This document shows, piece by piece, positions 44,582-54,129 of a stretch of DNA of 64,000 nt. The stretch lies in contig OW386286.2 in NCBI GenBank assembly GCA_936432065.2, forward strand, positions 110,468,419 through 110,532,418, given 5' to 3'. Source of the DNA: Rutpela maculata. Its lineage: Eukaryota > Arthropoda > Insecta > Coleoptera > Cerambycidae. Below the pieces are notes generated by a model. It had not been told where the DNA came from. It did not search any database and worked only from the letters and a program-made list of their open reading frames with translations. Position 1 is the stretch's first letter; each line of letters starts with the position of its first letter. A program made the translations under genes and the position numbers.

Positions 44582-45297
44582 CGGGGTGGTGCACCATTTA
44601 AAACTCCCCAGGCTTGTAATTTTCTTATTTTTTAAGGCACATCAAATTGTAGATATTTTTAAAGCATTAAAAAAAAAATGTTTTAAATTGTTAAGAAAGA
44701 TCTTAATTTTCTTGAATATTTTTTTACGTCACCCTGTGCATGAACTGCGTTAATGTTTTCTTATAAAGGTTTTAATTAGCTTCAATTTATATTATTACGT
44801 CATATTCGAAATTATTTTTGGTTTTAGAGAAAGGAATTAAAAACACTCCAAACTGATTTTTTTTTTAAATTACTTTGAAAGGAATGTAAATAATAATTTT
44901 ATGCTTTATCTGTAAAAAACATATCACAAACAATATTCAGCGTAATAAAACAATAACAAAAAATAAAAAAAATATTTTTAAAAACTAACTTATATTAAAA
45001 TGTACTAAGTAGGAAATTGCAAATTTTTTATTTCTTAAGTTTTTTTATTTTAATAACATAAATTGAAGCTAATTAAAACCTTTATAAGAAAACAATAACA
45101 CAGTCCATGTACAGGGTGAGGTAAAAAAATATTCAAAGAAATTAAGTTTCCTTTCTCAACCATTAAAAAAAAAATTAATCACTCTGTATGGACATTTAAA
45201 GGCTTTAAAAATGTCTACAAGTTGATGTGCCCAACATGGTCATCGCTTCGAAAATAAAAAAGTTACAAGTCTGGGGAGTTTTAAGTGGCGCACCCTG
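44582..45297. mobile_element. TA-flanked mariner-like hairpin
   Basis: Ends CGGGGTGGTGCACCATTTAA and TTAAGTGGCGCACCCTG, each next to TA. Arms share GGTTTTAATTAGCTTCAATT with its inverse at 45062-45082 and fold near 44930. Non-coding. Confidence 0.7.
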
Positions 45298-45890
45298 TAT
45301 AGTGTAGTAAATCTGGTTATATAGCTTGTATCCCTTTACTAAATTGTGAAGAAAACTAGATGCAAACTATTTTGATCAATTTGTTAAGTTATTAAACAAT
45401 TTATGATAGCTTAAATAATAATGTATATATTTTAACAAAACTTTACGAAAACACGCTTCCAATGGAATGGAAAATCTGAGGTCGATCCGATAAGTTTCAG
45501 AAGTATATTGCTTTAAACATGAACCGATGTGCTCAAAGTGCTGTCATTCAATTCGAAAGTCTGCCTCAAAGTTGAGTTTACACTGTTAAAACCCAGCTAT
45601 TTAAAATCAGATTTGTCTAATCTGCCAGAGATGGTGATTTGGGGACTATTGGAGTATTTCAACATAAGAGTATGCAGCATATATAACTGCCAAAAAAAAG
45701 GGGAATGAAAATGCAACTAGGAGTGCATGACTTCACGCAGCTTCTATATTCTTGATTAATTTTAAAGCCTCTAGAGATCTTAGAATATCCTGGTTTTTTG
45801 AATTTCGCTCTAAAATGAAGAGATTTTTTTACAAAATGTATTAAAAAAATATGCTAAATAAGCCCATTAAATCATCACACCAAATTTCAA
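45298..45890. other. Unassigned intergenic stretch
   Basis: No coding signal, repeat end or palindrome recognised. Confidence 0.35.
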
Positions 45891-46455
45891 GTGGAAATGT
45901 TTATAACAACGCCAAAAAACAATAACAAAGTCGAAAATTGAATCGTTGACTGTTTAAGTGCATCAAGTCATAGAACAATTTGTTTTAGAATGTAGATTTT
46001 TCTCCTACTCTTCAGTGGTGTTAACAAATTTTTTTTAAACTATTTAAAATCATTTTAAATTTTTTATAAAGAACGTTTTTTTCTCAGAATTAAACAATTA
46101 AAAATTATTAGAATGCTTCAAAAAAGATCACAAAAAAGAAACAATTTTAAAAAACGGGGTTTTCTACGCCAATTGGGAGCCGTGAAGCATGAAAAAAATG
46201 CATTTGTTAAATAATTCCCAAAAAATTGTTTTAAATAATTTTAAAATACCTACTTATTTATGCAACAAGTGTGTAAAGCAGTACTTTTTTCATGCATAAG
46301 TTGTAGATGAGTGCATCAATCTTGTGAGAATCCCATGATAAAAGTAGTTTCTTTAACAGTCATATAAACAAATTGTTAATTAACGCCACTGAAAAGTAAA
46401 CAATCAACGATTCAATTTTCGAACTTGTTACTGTTTCTTAAGCGTTTTTTGTATA
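45891..46455. repeat. Inverted repeat
   Basis: CAATAACAAAGTCGAAAATTGAATCGTTGACTG-like sequence near 45920 is inverted near 46400 (AATCAACGATTCAATTTTCG). The stretch TTTATGCAACAAGTGTGTAA near 46258 matches 18497, so a dispersed family is involved. Confidence 0.5.
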
Positions 46456-47039
46456 AATATTAAATTATATTATACTATTGCATTCACCGAGAGCCATTTG
46501 ATATAAGACAATGTGCGGGGACCTTTACCGGGATGATTTAATTCTACCAGAAGCATATTTTTAATAATGACAAATCTTAATTGTCTTAATTTATTGCAAC
46601 AAAATTAACCATAAAGTTTCAGACAATTCTAGTTTTCTTCGTAGTTTTATAATGATCAAATTAATTTGGCGATACAAGCAATATCATTAATCACAAGACA
46701 ACAAGAAAAGGGGCTGCGCTTTTGATCAGAACCATCTAATCCTGTTTTTAACATGTTGAAACCGATTCTGATATTAAAAAAAAAAATTATCAGTTTTTGG
46801 TTACCACCCCTTTTTTCCCGTAAAAAGGGGCAATGGTTTTGTCCTAAGGTTATGATCTAATTTTTCTGAAGTATTTTGACGTGCTTAAGCCAATTTTGGA
46901 CAAAAGAAAAATTGCAGGAAAATATTAGCCTACTTTACATATACAAAACCTTGAAATATATGTACAATACAATAACGAAGACAAAGTAGGTGCTATAAGA
47001 TGTCGGTAAACAATAACCATACCTATGCATAGTACTTAC
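46456..47039 (-). other. Possible intron of the minus-strand gene
   Basis: Lies downstream of the splice donor at 47039 on the minus strand. No further exon was recognised. A small palindrome CCCCTTTTTTCCCGTAAAAAGGGG is at about 46807-46830. Confidence 0.3.
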
Positions 47040-47200
47040 TCCGCAAAAGCTTGCGATATGGGTTTCCTTGAATTACAACTTCTTACAGTTGAACTTAATA
47101 ATGTGGGAGCAGCACCAACATACAGCTTTTGTGAAACAAAATCCATGTAATGATATAATTGTCTGTCGAGAATAACTATTGCCCGTGAAATAATTCTAAC
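47040..47200 (-). CDS. Unidentified internal exon with clean splice signals
   Basis: Minus-strand exon of 161 bp. TCTTTTTATAG is the acceptor before 47200 and GCGGA|GTAAGT the donor after 47040. One frame is open throughout, containing IISRAIVILDRQLYHYMDFV followed by SQKLYVGAAPTLLSSTVRSC and NSRKPISQAFA. An ATG with a good context (TTACATGG) at 47146 could be the start, because the upstream exon has a stop in every candidate frame near the junction or only a short lead. I do not recognise the protein. Composition is less AT-rich than the flanks, supporting a real exon. Confidence 0.5.
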
Positions 47201-47264
47201 CTATAAAAAGATTACGTTTCATTTAAATAAATATCTTTATAAAAACGGTACAACACAAACTTAC

Positions 47265-47520
47265 TTTTGGGTCATTCACTGGAAAATGGTGCTGCACCTT
47301 CAATATAGGTATGTACACCAAATTCGCAAACAAGAGAGGGCATGTTTATGTTTGCACCTAACCTCTACACTAATAAAACGTCCAAAAAAATAATATTTAA
47401 AGAAGTCACAACGCTTTATGGTTCACAGTTCTGCATCAAAGTTATTAAAAGACATCATCCACAATTTTTCACAAAAATGATCAAAAAACACAAACGTTAA
47501 TCACTTTACACTGTCGTGCT
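47265..47520 (-). promoter_or_regulatory. Probable 5' exon (UTR) of the minus-strand gene
   Basis: Ends at donor AAAA|GTAAGTTTG (47265/47264), 64 bp from the acceptor of the next exon. It carries a short frame starting MPSLVCEFGVHTYIEGAAPF that stops just before the donor, so it behaves as an upstream ORF. The start of transcription is unknown. The GC-rich part near 47510-47560 could be promoter. Confidence 0.35.
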
Positions 47521-48689
47521 GCGCGAGCTTGACACTGACGCGTTCCATGAGTTCGATGTCGTAAAATGAAGTAGGTAAACATTTTTAAGTAAAATTATGT
47601 AGCAAATATGTAAACTTGTGTATAAGTAATTAAGTTAATATGTTGACTTAAATATTGTCAAACCTAATTTCTGATTTAATTTGTTAATATAGAATCGTAA
47701 AAATAGAAATAAATAATCCATAACTAGCTTGCATAATAATATTCTAAATTATTGTTTTGGTTCAATACAATTGGAATGCACACGTATCGACATACTGCTG
47801 AGTCAACAAGGTTCTATTTAGTAAATAAAGTTAACATTGAACTGTAAACGAAATGTATCATCTACCGGGGTATTTAAACGAAAATGTAAACAATGACGGG
47901 AGAGTCTCTACGCGAGCCCGAAAGGGAGGCACTGCCTTCTGTCCTTTGAAATCCCTTCAGTAACCACGTTGTGTCGTGGGTTTGTATATTGTGTTTGTGA
48001 TATTTTTTGTAAGTATAGTGTTTTGTTTTATTGTTGTTAGTAAATAAATATTGTTTGTTGAAGTGGGTGGATTTAATTTTCCGTTTCAATTCAGATATTC
48101 GGGTTGAGCACGTTTTAGGCGTGACAATATGATATTATTTTACGTATATGCTATGTAAAATTATGTAAAATATTTTATACAAAAATGTTCTATTGTCTTA
48201 CCTCTCAGAGAGGTAAAGTTACATTAATGTTTACTCGGTAAGTAATTGTGCCTGTGTAAAGTTTGTTTATAAACATGCTGTTTAAATTTCCCACCAAAAT
48301 TACCAACAACAAAATGGCGAAGGTCTCAAAAAAGCATCAAAGGCGGTGCTGAGAGTGCTGCTTCTGGTAGTTCCTTATTCTGTAACTATCTATAAGCAAA
48401 AAATTGCTCTAAAGTTGAATAGGTACTTACTATCTATGTAGAGAAACTGCTGTTCGAAATTTTTCTCTAAAACGGCGTTTTTTTTCCTAATTTGAGTGGA
48501 CTATAATATTTAACTAGTTACTTAAATCCTTAACAATATCCTTGAATATTAACGCCTACGTTTTTTCACGTGGCCTTTACTTCTTTCTATTCCTCAATCC
48601 TCATGTCCAGTTGAAGAGGAAGAAGAGAAGAACCAACAAGTTGACAAGTTTCTTACTTTTTAATTTAACCTTAATTTTCGTTAAAAGCT
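47521..48689. other. Spacer between divergent genes
   Basis: Lies between the minus-strand exon pair and the plus-strand methyltransferase gene, so it probably contains both promoters. TACCAACAACAAAATGGCG (48301) and TTCTGGTAGTTCC (48362) recur inverted at 42196-42261. A GTAAAATTATGTAAAATATT motif near 48155 resembles 43.0-43.2 kb. No other gene seen. Confidence 0.4.
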
Positions 48690-50024
48690 ATGGGATCAAA
48701 TATAACAAGTACTCTAGAGATTTGTTACAAATTATATAAATATTACCAGGATATATTGGATTCTTATGTGTCAGATTATTATGTAGAAAACCATTGGGAA
48801 AAAATTCCGAAAAATTGGCAAGGTTATTTGAAAGATATTCGTATTGAAGAACTTTGGGAAGTGTTAGATTTTACCAAACCTGTCAAGAAGAAAATATATT
48901 CTTTATCGTTTTTATGTCTTCGCAATTTAATTATCAATCATGTTCTACCTAGGAAGAAAATTGATATTTCCAATGACTGTGTATTTCAAGAAAACTTTTT
49001 CAAATTTTTTTGGAAAGGTGTAAAATTGAAGAAAAGACATGAAATAAATATTATGGCTCAAATATGTTATGAGACAGCTGCGAAAAGTAATTGTTTTTAT
49101 TTAGTTGATATTGGTTCAGGCTTAGGCCATTTAAGTAGAATGCTGTCGTATGGATATGGTTTTGAAGTTTGTACTTTTGAGGCAAATCCCTCTCTCTGTA
49201 GTTCGGCTAAAGAATTGGATGATAAATTTGAAAAGGCCTTAAAATTTAAATCTGTGAGCCACAAAAGCACTTCCAAAACAGTTCATGTAAATAAAAAGAT
49301 AGAGCTTGATTTTCAAATGGAAGATTTTCTTAAACTAGTGAAGGAAGCTTTTAATAAAAATGACACAAATTTTAGGTTTGGCATTGTTGGATTGCATCCT
49401 TGTGGAGATTTAGGATCCACACTACTACGACTTTATAATGAGTGCCCAAATGCCAGATTTATTAATATTGCAAGTTGTTGTTACATGAAATTAACACTAC
49501 AGCCATCGTTAATTGCAGGTTTCCCTCTAAGTAAATATTGCAGAAATAATCGTTTTAATTTAACATATTTATCATGTGAAATTGCTTGTCATGCTATTGA
49601 AAATTATGTAGAAAAACTTAAAACGCCAGGAGAATATAATACATTAAAAATACATGCCTATAGAGCAGCATTAGAAAAAATACTGATATCTGTAGATGAA
49701 AAGTTAAAACATTCTGCTGTTTGTAATGTGAAGTATAGTGAAAATTTACCCTTCAAAAACTATTGTGAGAAAGCTTTAACAAAAAATAAAATTGTACTTT
49801 CCGATGCGGTTACTTCATTTTATCAAGAATTAATAAATGAAACTTGGAAAAGTGTTGTTGTATTTTATTCAATTAGATTATTATTAGCTCCTGTAGTTGA
49901 AACAATTATTTTGTTAGATAGATTATTATACACTGAGGAATCTAACAGTTGTTGTGATATCTTGCCTGTATTTGATTGTAACACATCTCCTAGAAACCAT
50001 GTACTTTCTGCGACAAAGAAGTGA
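48690..50024 (+). CDS. METTL25/RRNAD1-family methyltransferase
   Basis: Complete 444-codon uninterrupted frame, ATG 48690 (context AAGCTATGGG) to TGA 50024, close to the length of animal METTL25B/RRNAD1. The N-terminal part is helical. KGVKLKKRHEINIM (residues about 110-122) is the family's K-K-x-H-E signature. VDIGSGLGHLSRML (about 137-150) is the AdoMet-binding glycine-rich motif, and TFEANP ends the second strand. GLHPCGDLG (about 234-242) and INIASCCYMKL (about 257-267) are strongly conserved in this group. The family comprises predicted AdoMet-dependent methyltransferases. A substrate cannot be told from sequence. The lack of introns could mean a retrocopy, but there is no poly(A) tract or target duplication. 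AATAAA at 50070 can serve polyadenylation. Confidence 0.85.
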   Translation: MGSNITSTLEICYKLYKYYQDILDSYVSDYYVENHWEKIPKNWQGYLKDIRIEELWEVLDFTKPVKKKIYSLSFLCLRNLIINHVLPRKKIDISNDCVFQENFFKFFWKGVKLKKRHEINIMAQICYETAAKSNCFYLVDIGSGLGHLSRMLSYGYGFEVCTFEANPSLCSSAKELDDKFEKALKFKSVSHKSTSKTVHVNKKIELDFQMEDFLKLVKEAFNKNDTNFRFGIVGLHPCGDLGSTLLRLYNECPNARFINIASCCYMKLTLQPSLIAGFPLSKYCRNNRFNLTYLSCEIACHAIENYVEKLKTPGEYNTLKIHAYRAALEKILISVDEKLKHSAVCNVKYSENLPFKNYCEKALTKNKIVLSDAVTSFYQELINETWKSVVVFYSIRLLLAPVVETIILLDRLLYTEESNSCCDILPVFDCNTSPRNHVLSATKK

Positions 50025-50069
50025 CACAAATATAATAAACTGCTATTACCAATATATAGTTTTCCATTA

Positions 50070-50075
50070 AATAAA
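50070..50075 (+). terminator. Polyadenylation signal after the methyltransferase
   Basis: AATAAA 46 bp after the stop codon, in a short 3' UTR. Confidence 0.55.
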
Positions 50076-50437
50076 ACCCATTCCATAATCCGTTGATGAA
50101 TTGTATACGTGTAAACATAACATGGTATCCAATAAATTATGTGATAAACTGAAACGTGAAAATTTGTAGGTGTAATAGGCACGTACACAAAAAATTGGTA
50201 TACATTAATATTAATTAAAGTTGTACATTAGAGTCCTTATTATTACAATATCTGAAATTTATTTAGAAAAAAATCCTAATCTAACAGAGGACAAAGAAAT
50301 TTCTTGTCTCGTTTGATAAACGCTTTCTGATTAGGTTGACTGGGTGAAATCCTTTGTATGTATTGCGCAATTAGAAGGAACTTTTGTATTGTATTCACAG
50401 TATCTTATCACTTAGAACGTTGTGGTGTTTGCTAACC

Positions 50438-50622
50438 GAGGGGTAGACCGCTGTGGAAATCTGGTGTACACGCAAGTGGTAATCAGCGGAAATCAATGGA
50501 AATCACTGGAAATCAATGGAAATCACTGGAAATCATTGGAAATCAATGGAAATCAACGAAAATCAACGGAAATCATTGGAATTCAATTGGAAATCAATGG
50601 AAATAAATTTGAAAACAATTGC
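50438..50622 (+). repeat. 10-bp minisatellite (GGAAATCANT)n, array 1
   Basis: About 13-14 units of GGAAATCAAT/GGAAATCACT between 50490 and 50605. It begins with GAGGGGTAGACCGCTG and TGGAAATCTGGTGTACA, and is followed by TGCGCATGCGC near 50623. All frames through it give repetitive peptides (W-K-S-L-E-I-N-G-N type), which are not genes. Confidence 0.85.
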
Positions 50623-50719
50623 ACTGCGCATGCGCTCATAACGAATTCTCAGCGACAGGTTTTCTATTGTGGAAGCAAATGCGAATTGTACCGCGGTAAA
50701 GGGCGATAAACTTATTCTT

Positions 50720-51390
50720 TGTCATCCAAATTACGTGTAAAATATAATAAATGTGTGGCTCTTATAATGTCCAGTTTAATGTTTAGTGAAAACTCTGAAA
50801 TAAATAATTTCACTTTGCAATCACCTAAATTTCTTACAAATTAGCCTTTCTTACGGAATGCTAGAGCCGGGTCATAGATTTTATTCAGTATTCAGGGAAT
50901 CCCACATTTTATCAGAATTTATTAAAGGGCGCTTACTTTTTGTTATTTTTTGATAGAAACTTTACGACTTTTCTCGTTTGTTTAAAATGTGATTGAAAGT
51001 CTGAATAAAATCACAGATCATCTATGGATTCTAAAAAAACACTTTTCATAGCACAGCAGTTTTTTCAGTCTTATTTTCTGTTTAAGCAGTTGTTACTACA
51101 TAAATAAACTTCTTTGTATTGTCATAGTTTTTTGCGGATTTCAGGACTGAGGTATCATCTGAGACAATTTCATGGATCCTTTTTCAGATTTTTAAAAAGT
51201 GATGAAAAGCAAGTGCCTAGGAACCATTTTTGAGACTTTGGCGTCGGTACAAGCTCAATTATAAAAACTGTACCGTTTTTTATGACCATTTTGTTAGAGA
51301 ATTTAATTCTCTACCAAAAATCGGTCCAACACAACTCGGACAAACTTTCCCATTTAGGAGTAAGGGCAGTTTTAGAGATTTAAAAAAAAA
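50720..51390. other. Unassigned non-coding stretch
   Basis: No gene or repeat family identified. It runs into the degenerate tandem array that follows. Confidence 0.35.
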
Positions 51391-51392
51391 AA

Positions 51393-52020
51393 TCTTTGAA
51401 CCTTACCCTCCACAGCCTTCCTGCTTGCACTTTTTAAGAGCAACCAGTTTATACTATCGTACACTGGTACTGAGGGAGTATTCAAGTGCCAAATTTAATC
51501 AAAATTGTTGAAGTAGTTTTAGAGAAAAGAATGTTTCATTCTTTAAACCTTGCCTCCGCAACCTTCCTTCCTACATTTTCTAAGAGGAACTTTTATGTCA
51601 TTTCACACTGGTACTAAGTGTGTATCTAAGCGTTAAATTTAATCAAAATTGTGTGAGCCGTTTTAGAGATTTTTGTTTTAAAATTCTTTACACTTTGCCC
51701 CCACAGCATCGCCCTCCCTGTATTCTCTTGAAGCAGCTGATTATACTATCTCATCTTGTTACTGAGGAAGTATCCACGTGTCAAGTTTGATCAAAATCGT
51801 TAGAGCCGGTTTACAGAAAAAAAATTACTAATTTCTTTACTACTCCCTCACAACCTTTCTCTCTGCATTTTTTTGGAGTAACTGGTCATGCCATTTCATC
51901 AATATGAAAAATAAATACTTTCTACCGTTGGTACTAACCAATGGTACCAAGAAAGTATTTTATGTGTTAAATTTAAATAGAATCGTTAGAGCCGTTTAAG
52001 AGAAAAAAATTATTCAAATT
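51393..52020 (+). repeat. Degenerate tandem array, ~145-185 bp units
   Basis: Four diverged units start at about 51393, 51541, 51684 and 51833. Each has CTTT(A/G)(A/C)A..CCT at the start, a CTGGTACT(G/A)AG(G/T)-type middle, TTTAATCAAAATTGTT and a GAGCCGTTTTAGAGA-type end. The last unit carries a small inverted insertion (AAATACTTTCT ... AGAAAGTATTT). Confidence 0.7.
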
Positions 52021-52154
52021 TTTTCCCCCCACATTTACGCTAGGACCGTTTTTGCGATTTTGTGTCGAGGCATGGTCGCTTTAAATATGCATGTAAATAT
52101 TTTTTAAATAGAATGGGTAGTGAAAAAAAGTTGTGTGTACCTATTTCCTACAAA

Positions 52155-52445
52155 CACTTTAAATCGCAACCCGATCGGACGATTATTTTTGCCACCGCAG
52201 TGATCTTGAAATAAAAAATAGTTTGTTTTTTGTTTTTTGCAATCCTAGTAGTACTTATATAAAATTATTTATTAATTCGTTTAAGTTTGTGTTTAAAATA
52301 GCAACTCGATCGGATGATTATTTTTGCCGCCGCAGTGACCTTGAAAGAAAATTTTTTGATTTTTGCGATCCGGATAGTACGATTTTTTTTTTAATTCGTT
52401 TAAGTTAATGTTTAAAAGCGCAGTACCATCGGACAATATCTCTTT
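52155..52445 (+). repeat. Tandem repeat, ~125-bp units
   Basis: CGATCGGA(C/T)GATTATTTTTGCC at 52170 and 52308 and a weaker CCATCGGACAATATC at 52426. AATTCGTTTAAGTT follows at 52274 and 52395. Three diverged units. Confidence 0.65.
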
Positions 52446-52589
52446 TGCTGTTGCAATCGGCTTGCAGCTGCAATCGTCAAGTTCTGAGAAAAAGAATATT
52501 CGTTAAATAAAGCAAAGCACCATCGTTGATATTCTGGATGTCTCAAGTATATAGGATGGATCTACACTGCACATTTAACAGGAAACGTC

Positions 52590-53421
52590 CAGTATTGATG
52601 CATAAACATAAACATAAACACACCACAGATAGTAGACAACCCCCAAATCCAAAGCCAAGGCTGTCCGGAAGGGGGTTACACATTCGGAAAAACGCAGACA
52701 TACCAGCGGCGGCTGGTGAAATTTCAATATTTTTTTTCTCGTCTGTGGCGCATGGGACCCATACGAAATTTGGGAAATAACATCTAGAGAAGCACTTCTC
52801 TAATGACCCCTAAAAAATTTTGAAAAAGCAGTTTGCGAAAAATTTTTTGAAAATTTGCTAGCCTCCCCTGGGTCTAGGGACCCCTGTTTACTTTTATTTT
52901 TTTTTGTCATATGCATTTGACTTTTCATAAAAATGCATCGACAGATTTTAGAGTTTGTGAAAATATTTTCATTACTAACTGAAATACAATGAACTGAAAT
53001 TTTGTAATTTACAATTTAACAAATTACAAAATATTTTCACAAACTCCAAAATCTGTCGATGCATTTTTATGAAAAGTCAAATGCATATGACAAAAAAAAA
53101 TAAAAGTAAACAGGGGTCCCTAGACCCAGGGGAGGCTAGCGAATTTTCAAAAATTTTTTCGCAAACTGCTTTTTCAAAATTTTTTAGGGGTCATTAGAGA
53201 AGTGCTTCTCTAGATGTTATTTCCCAAGTTTCGTATGGGTCCCATGCGCCACAGACGAGAAAAAAAATATTGAAATTTCACCAGCCGCCACTGAGACATA
53301 CATCCACACCCCCCGATGTTGTCAATACCGGGGCTGGGGGTCGAACCCAGAGCGCGGTAGTGAGTCGATCAGCGTATTCGCCACTCAATACGCCTTAACC
53401 GATTGAGCTACCGTGCCGATG
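52590..53421 (-). mobile_element. tRNA-derived SINE split by a hAT element
   Basis: On the minus strand from 53421: GGCACGGTAGCTCAATCGGT (A-box-like), then CTGGGTTCGACCCCCAG, a perfect 5-bp T-stem with a seven-base T-loop and a consensus B box. A body with GGACAGCCTTGGCTTTGGAT and a (TTTATG)n-type tail near 52590-52620 follow. Poor acceptor pairing and the long body exclude a functional tRNA. The hAT MITE 52704-53293 interrupts the body. Confidence 0.75.
52704..53293. mobile_element. Hairpin hAT-like MITE, copy 2
   Basis: Ends CAGCGGCGGCTGG and CCAGCCGCCACTG, flanked by AGACATAC on both sides (52696-52703, 53294-53301). 590 bp, arms paired almost end to end. Same family as 29295-29902. Confidence 0.9.
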
Positions 53422-53734
53422 CAAATATGAATCAGTACCGCATTACGCAATTATTAAAATTGAGTGTTTTTTGTTATACAGAAAATTATAATTTTCTCTA
53501 TAAAAAGTGAAAGGCACATTTTTAACCTATCTCGTTTATATTTTAAGATATTGACGAAAAAGCATAAAACCCCGCATTTGTTGCTGTCATTGTTAATAAC
53601 TTTTTATCCGAAAAAACGGTATATATTGTGCTTTGTATTTTAAGTATGACTTCTTGCATAATTTCATACAGATCTGTACTCCGAAATCTGAGTTTTATAC
53701 GCAGCATCAGAATTTAAATACCTGCGCATGCGCA

Positions 53735-53966
53735 TGTTTCCATTGGAAATCAATATAAATCATTGGAAATCATTGGAAATCAATGGAAATCAGTGGAAAT
53801 CATTGGAAATCATTGGAATTCATTGGAAATCATTGGAAATCATTGGAAATCAATGGAAATCATCGGAAATCATTGGAAATCAATGGAAATCTGGTGGAAA
53901 TCATTGGAAATCGAGACAAAATGGAAATCTGGTGTACAAAATCTGGGCAGCGGTCTACCCCTCGCA
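53735..53966 (+). repeat. 10-bp minisatellite (GGAAATCANT)n, array 2
   Basis: About 16-18 units of GGAAATCATT/GGAAATCAAT between 53750 and 53915. It is preceded by TGCGCATGCGCATG and followed by TGGAAATCTGGTGTACA and CAGCGGTCTACCCCTC. The last motif is the inverse of the one that opens array 1. Confidence 0.85.
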
Positions 53967-54129
53967 TATCGTATGAGCAAATAAATATACGCGAAGGTTA
54001 CCAGAAAGGGAATTCGCACATAATTTGCTGAATGTGGATATAATTATACAATCCAATTTTCTATAGTATCAAACAGTGGTTTCAACTAGCGTCCCAATCC
54101 AGTGGTATAAAAGCTCTCATTTGTCTACC

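Noticed and set aside
53325..53421. A functional tRNA gene on the minus strand
   Set aside because: The T-arm and B box are perfect, but acceptor pairing is poor, the anticodon region is irregular and it continues into a SINE body.
50422..54031. Open frames of repeating W-K-S-L-E-I-N-G-N type
   Set aside because: A 10-bp repeat is open in all frames by chance. The peptide periodicity is only that of the minisatellite.
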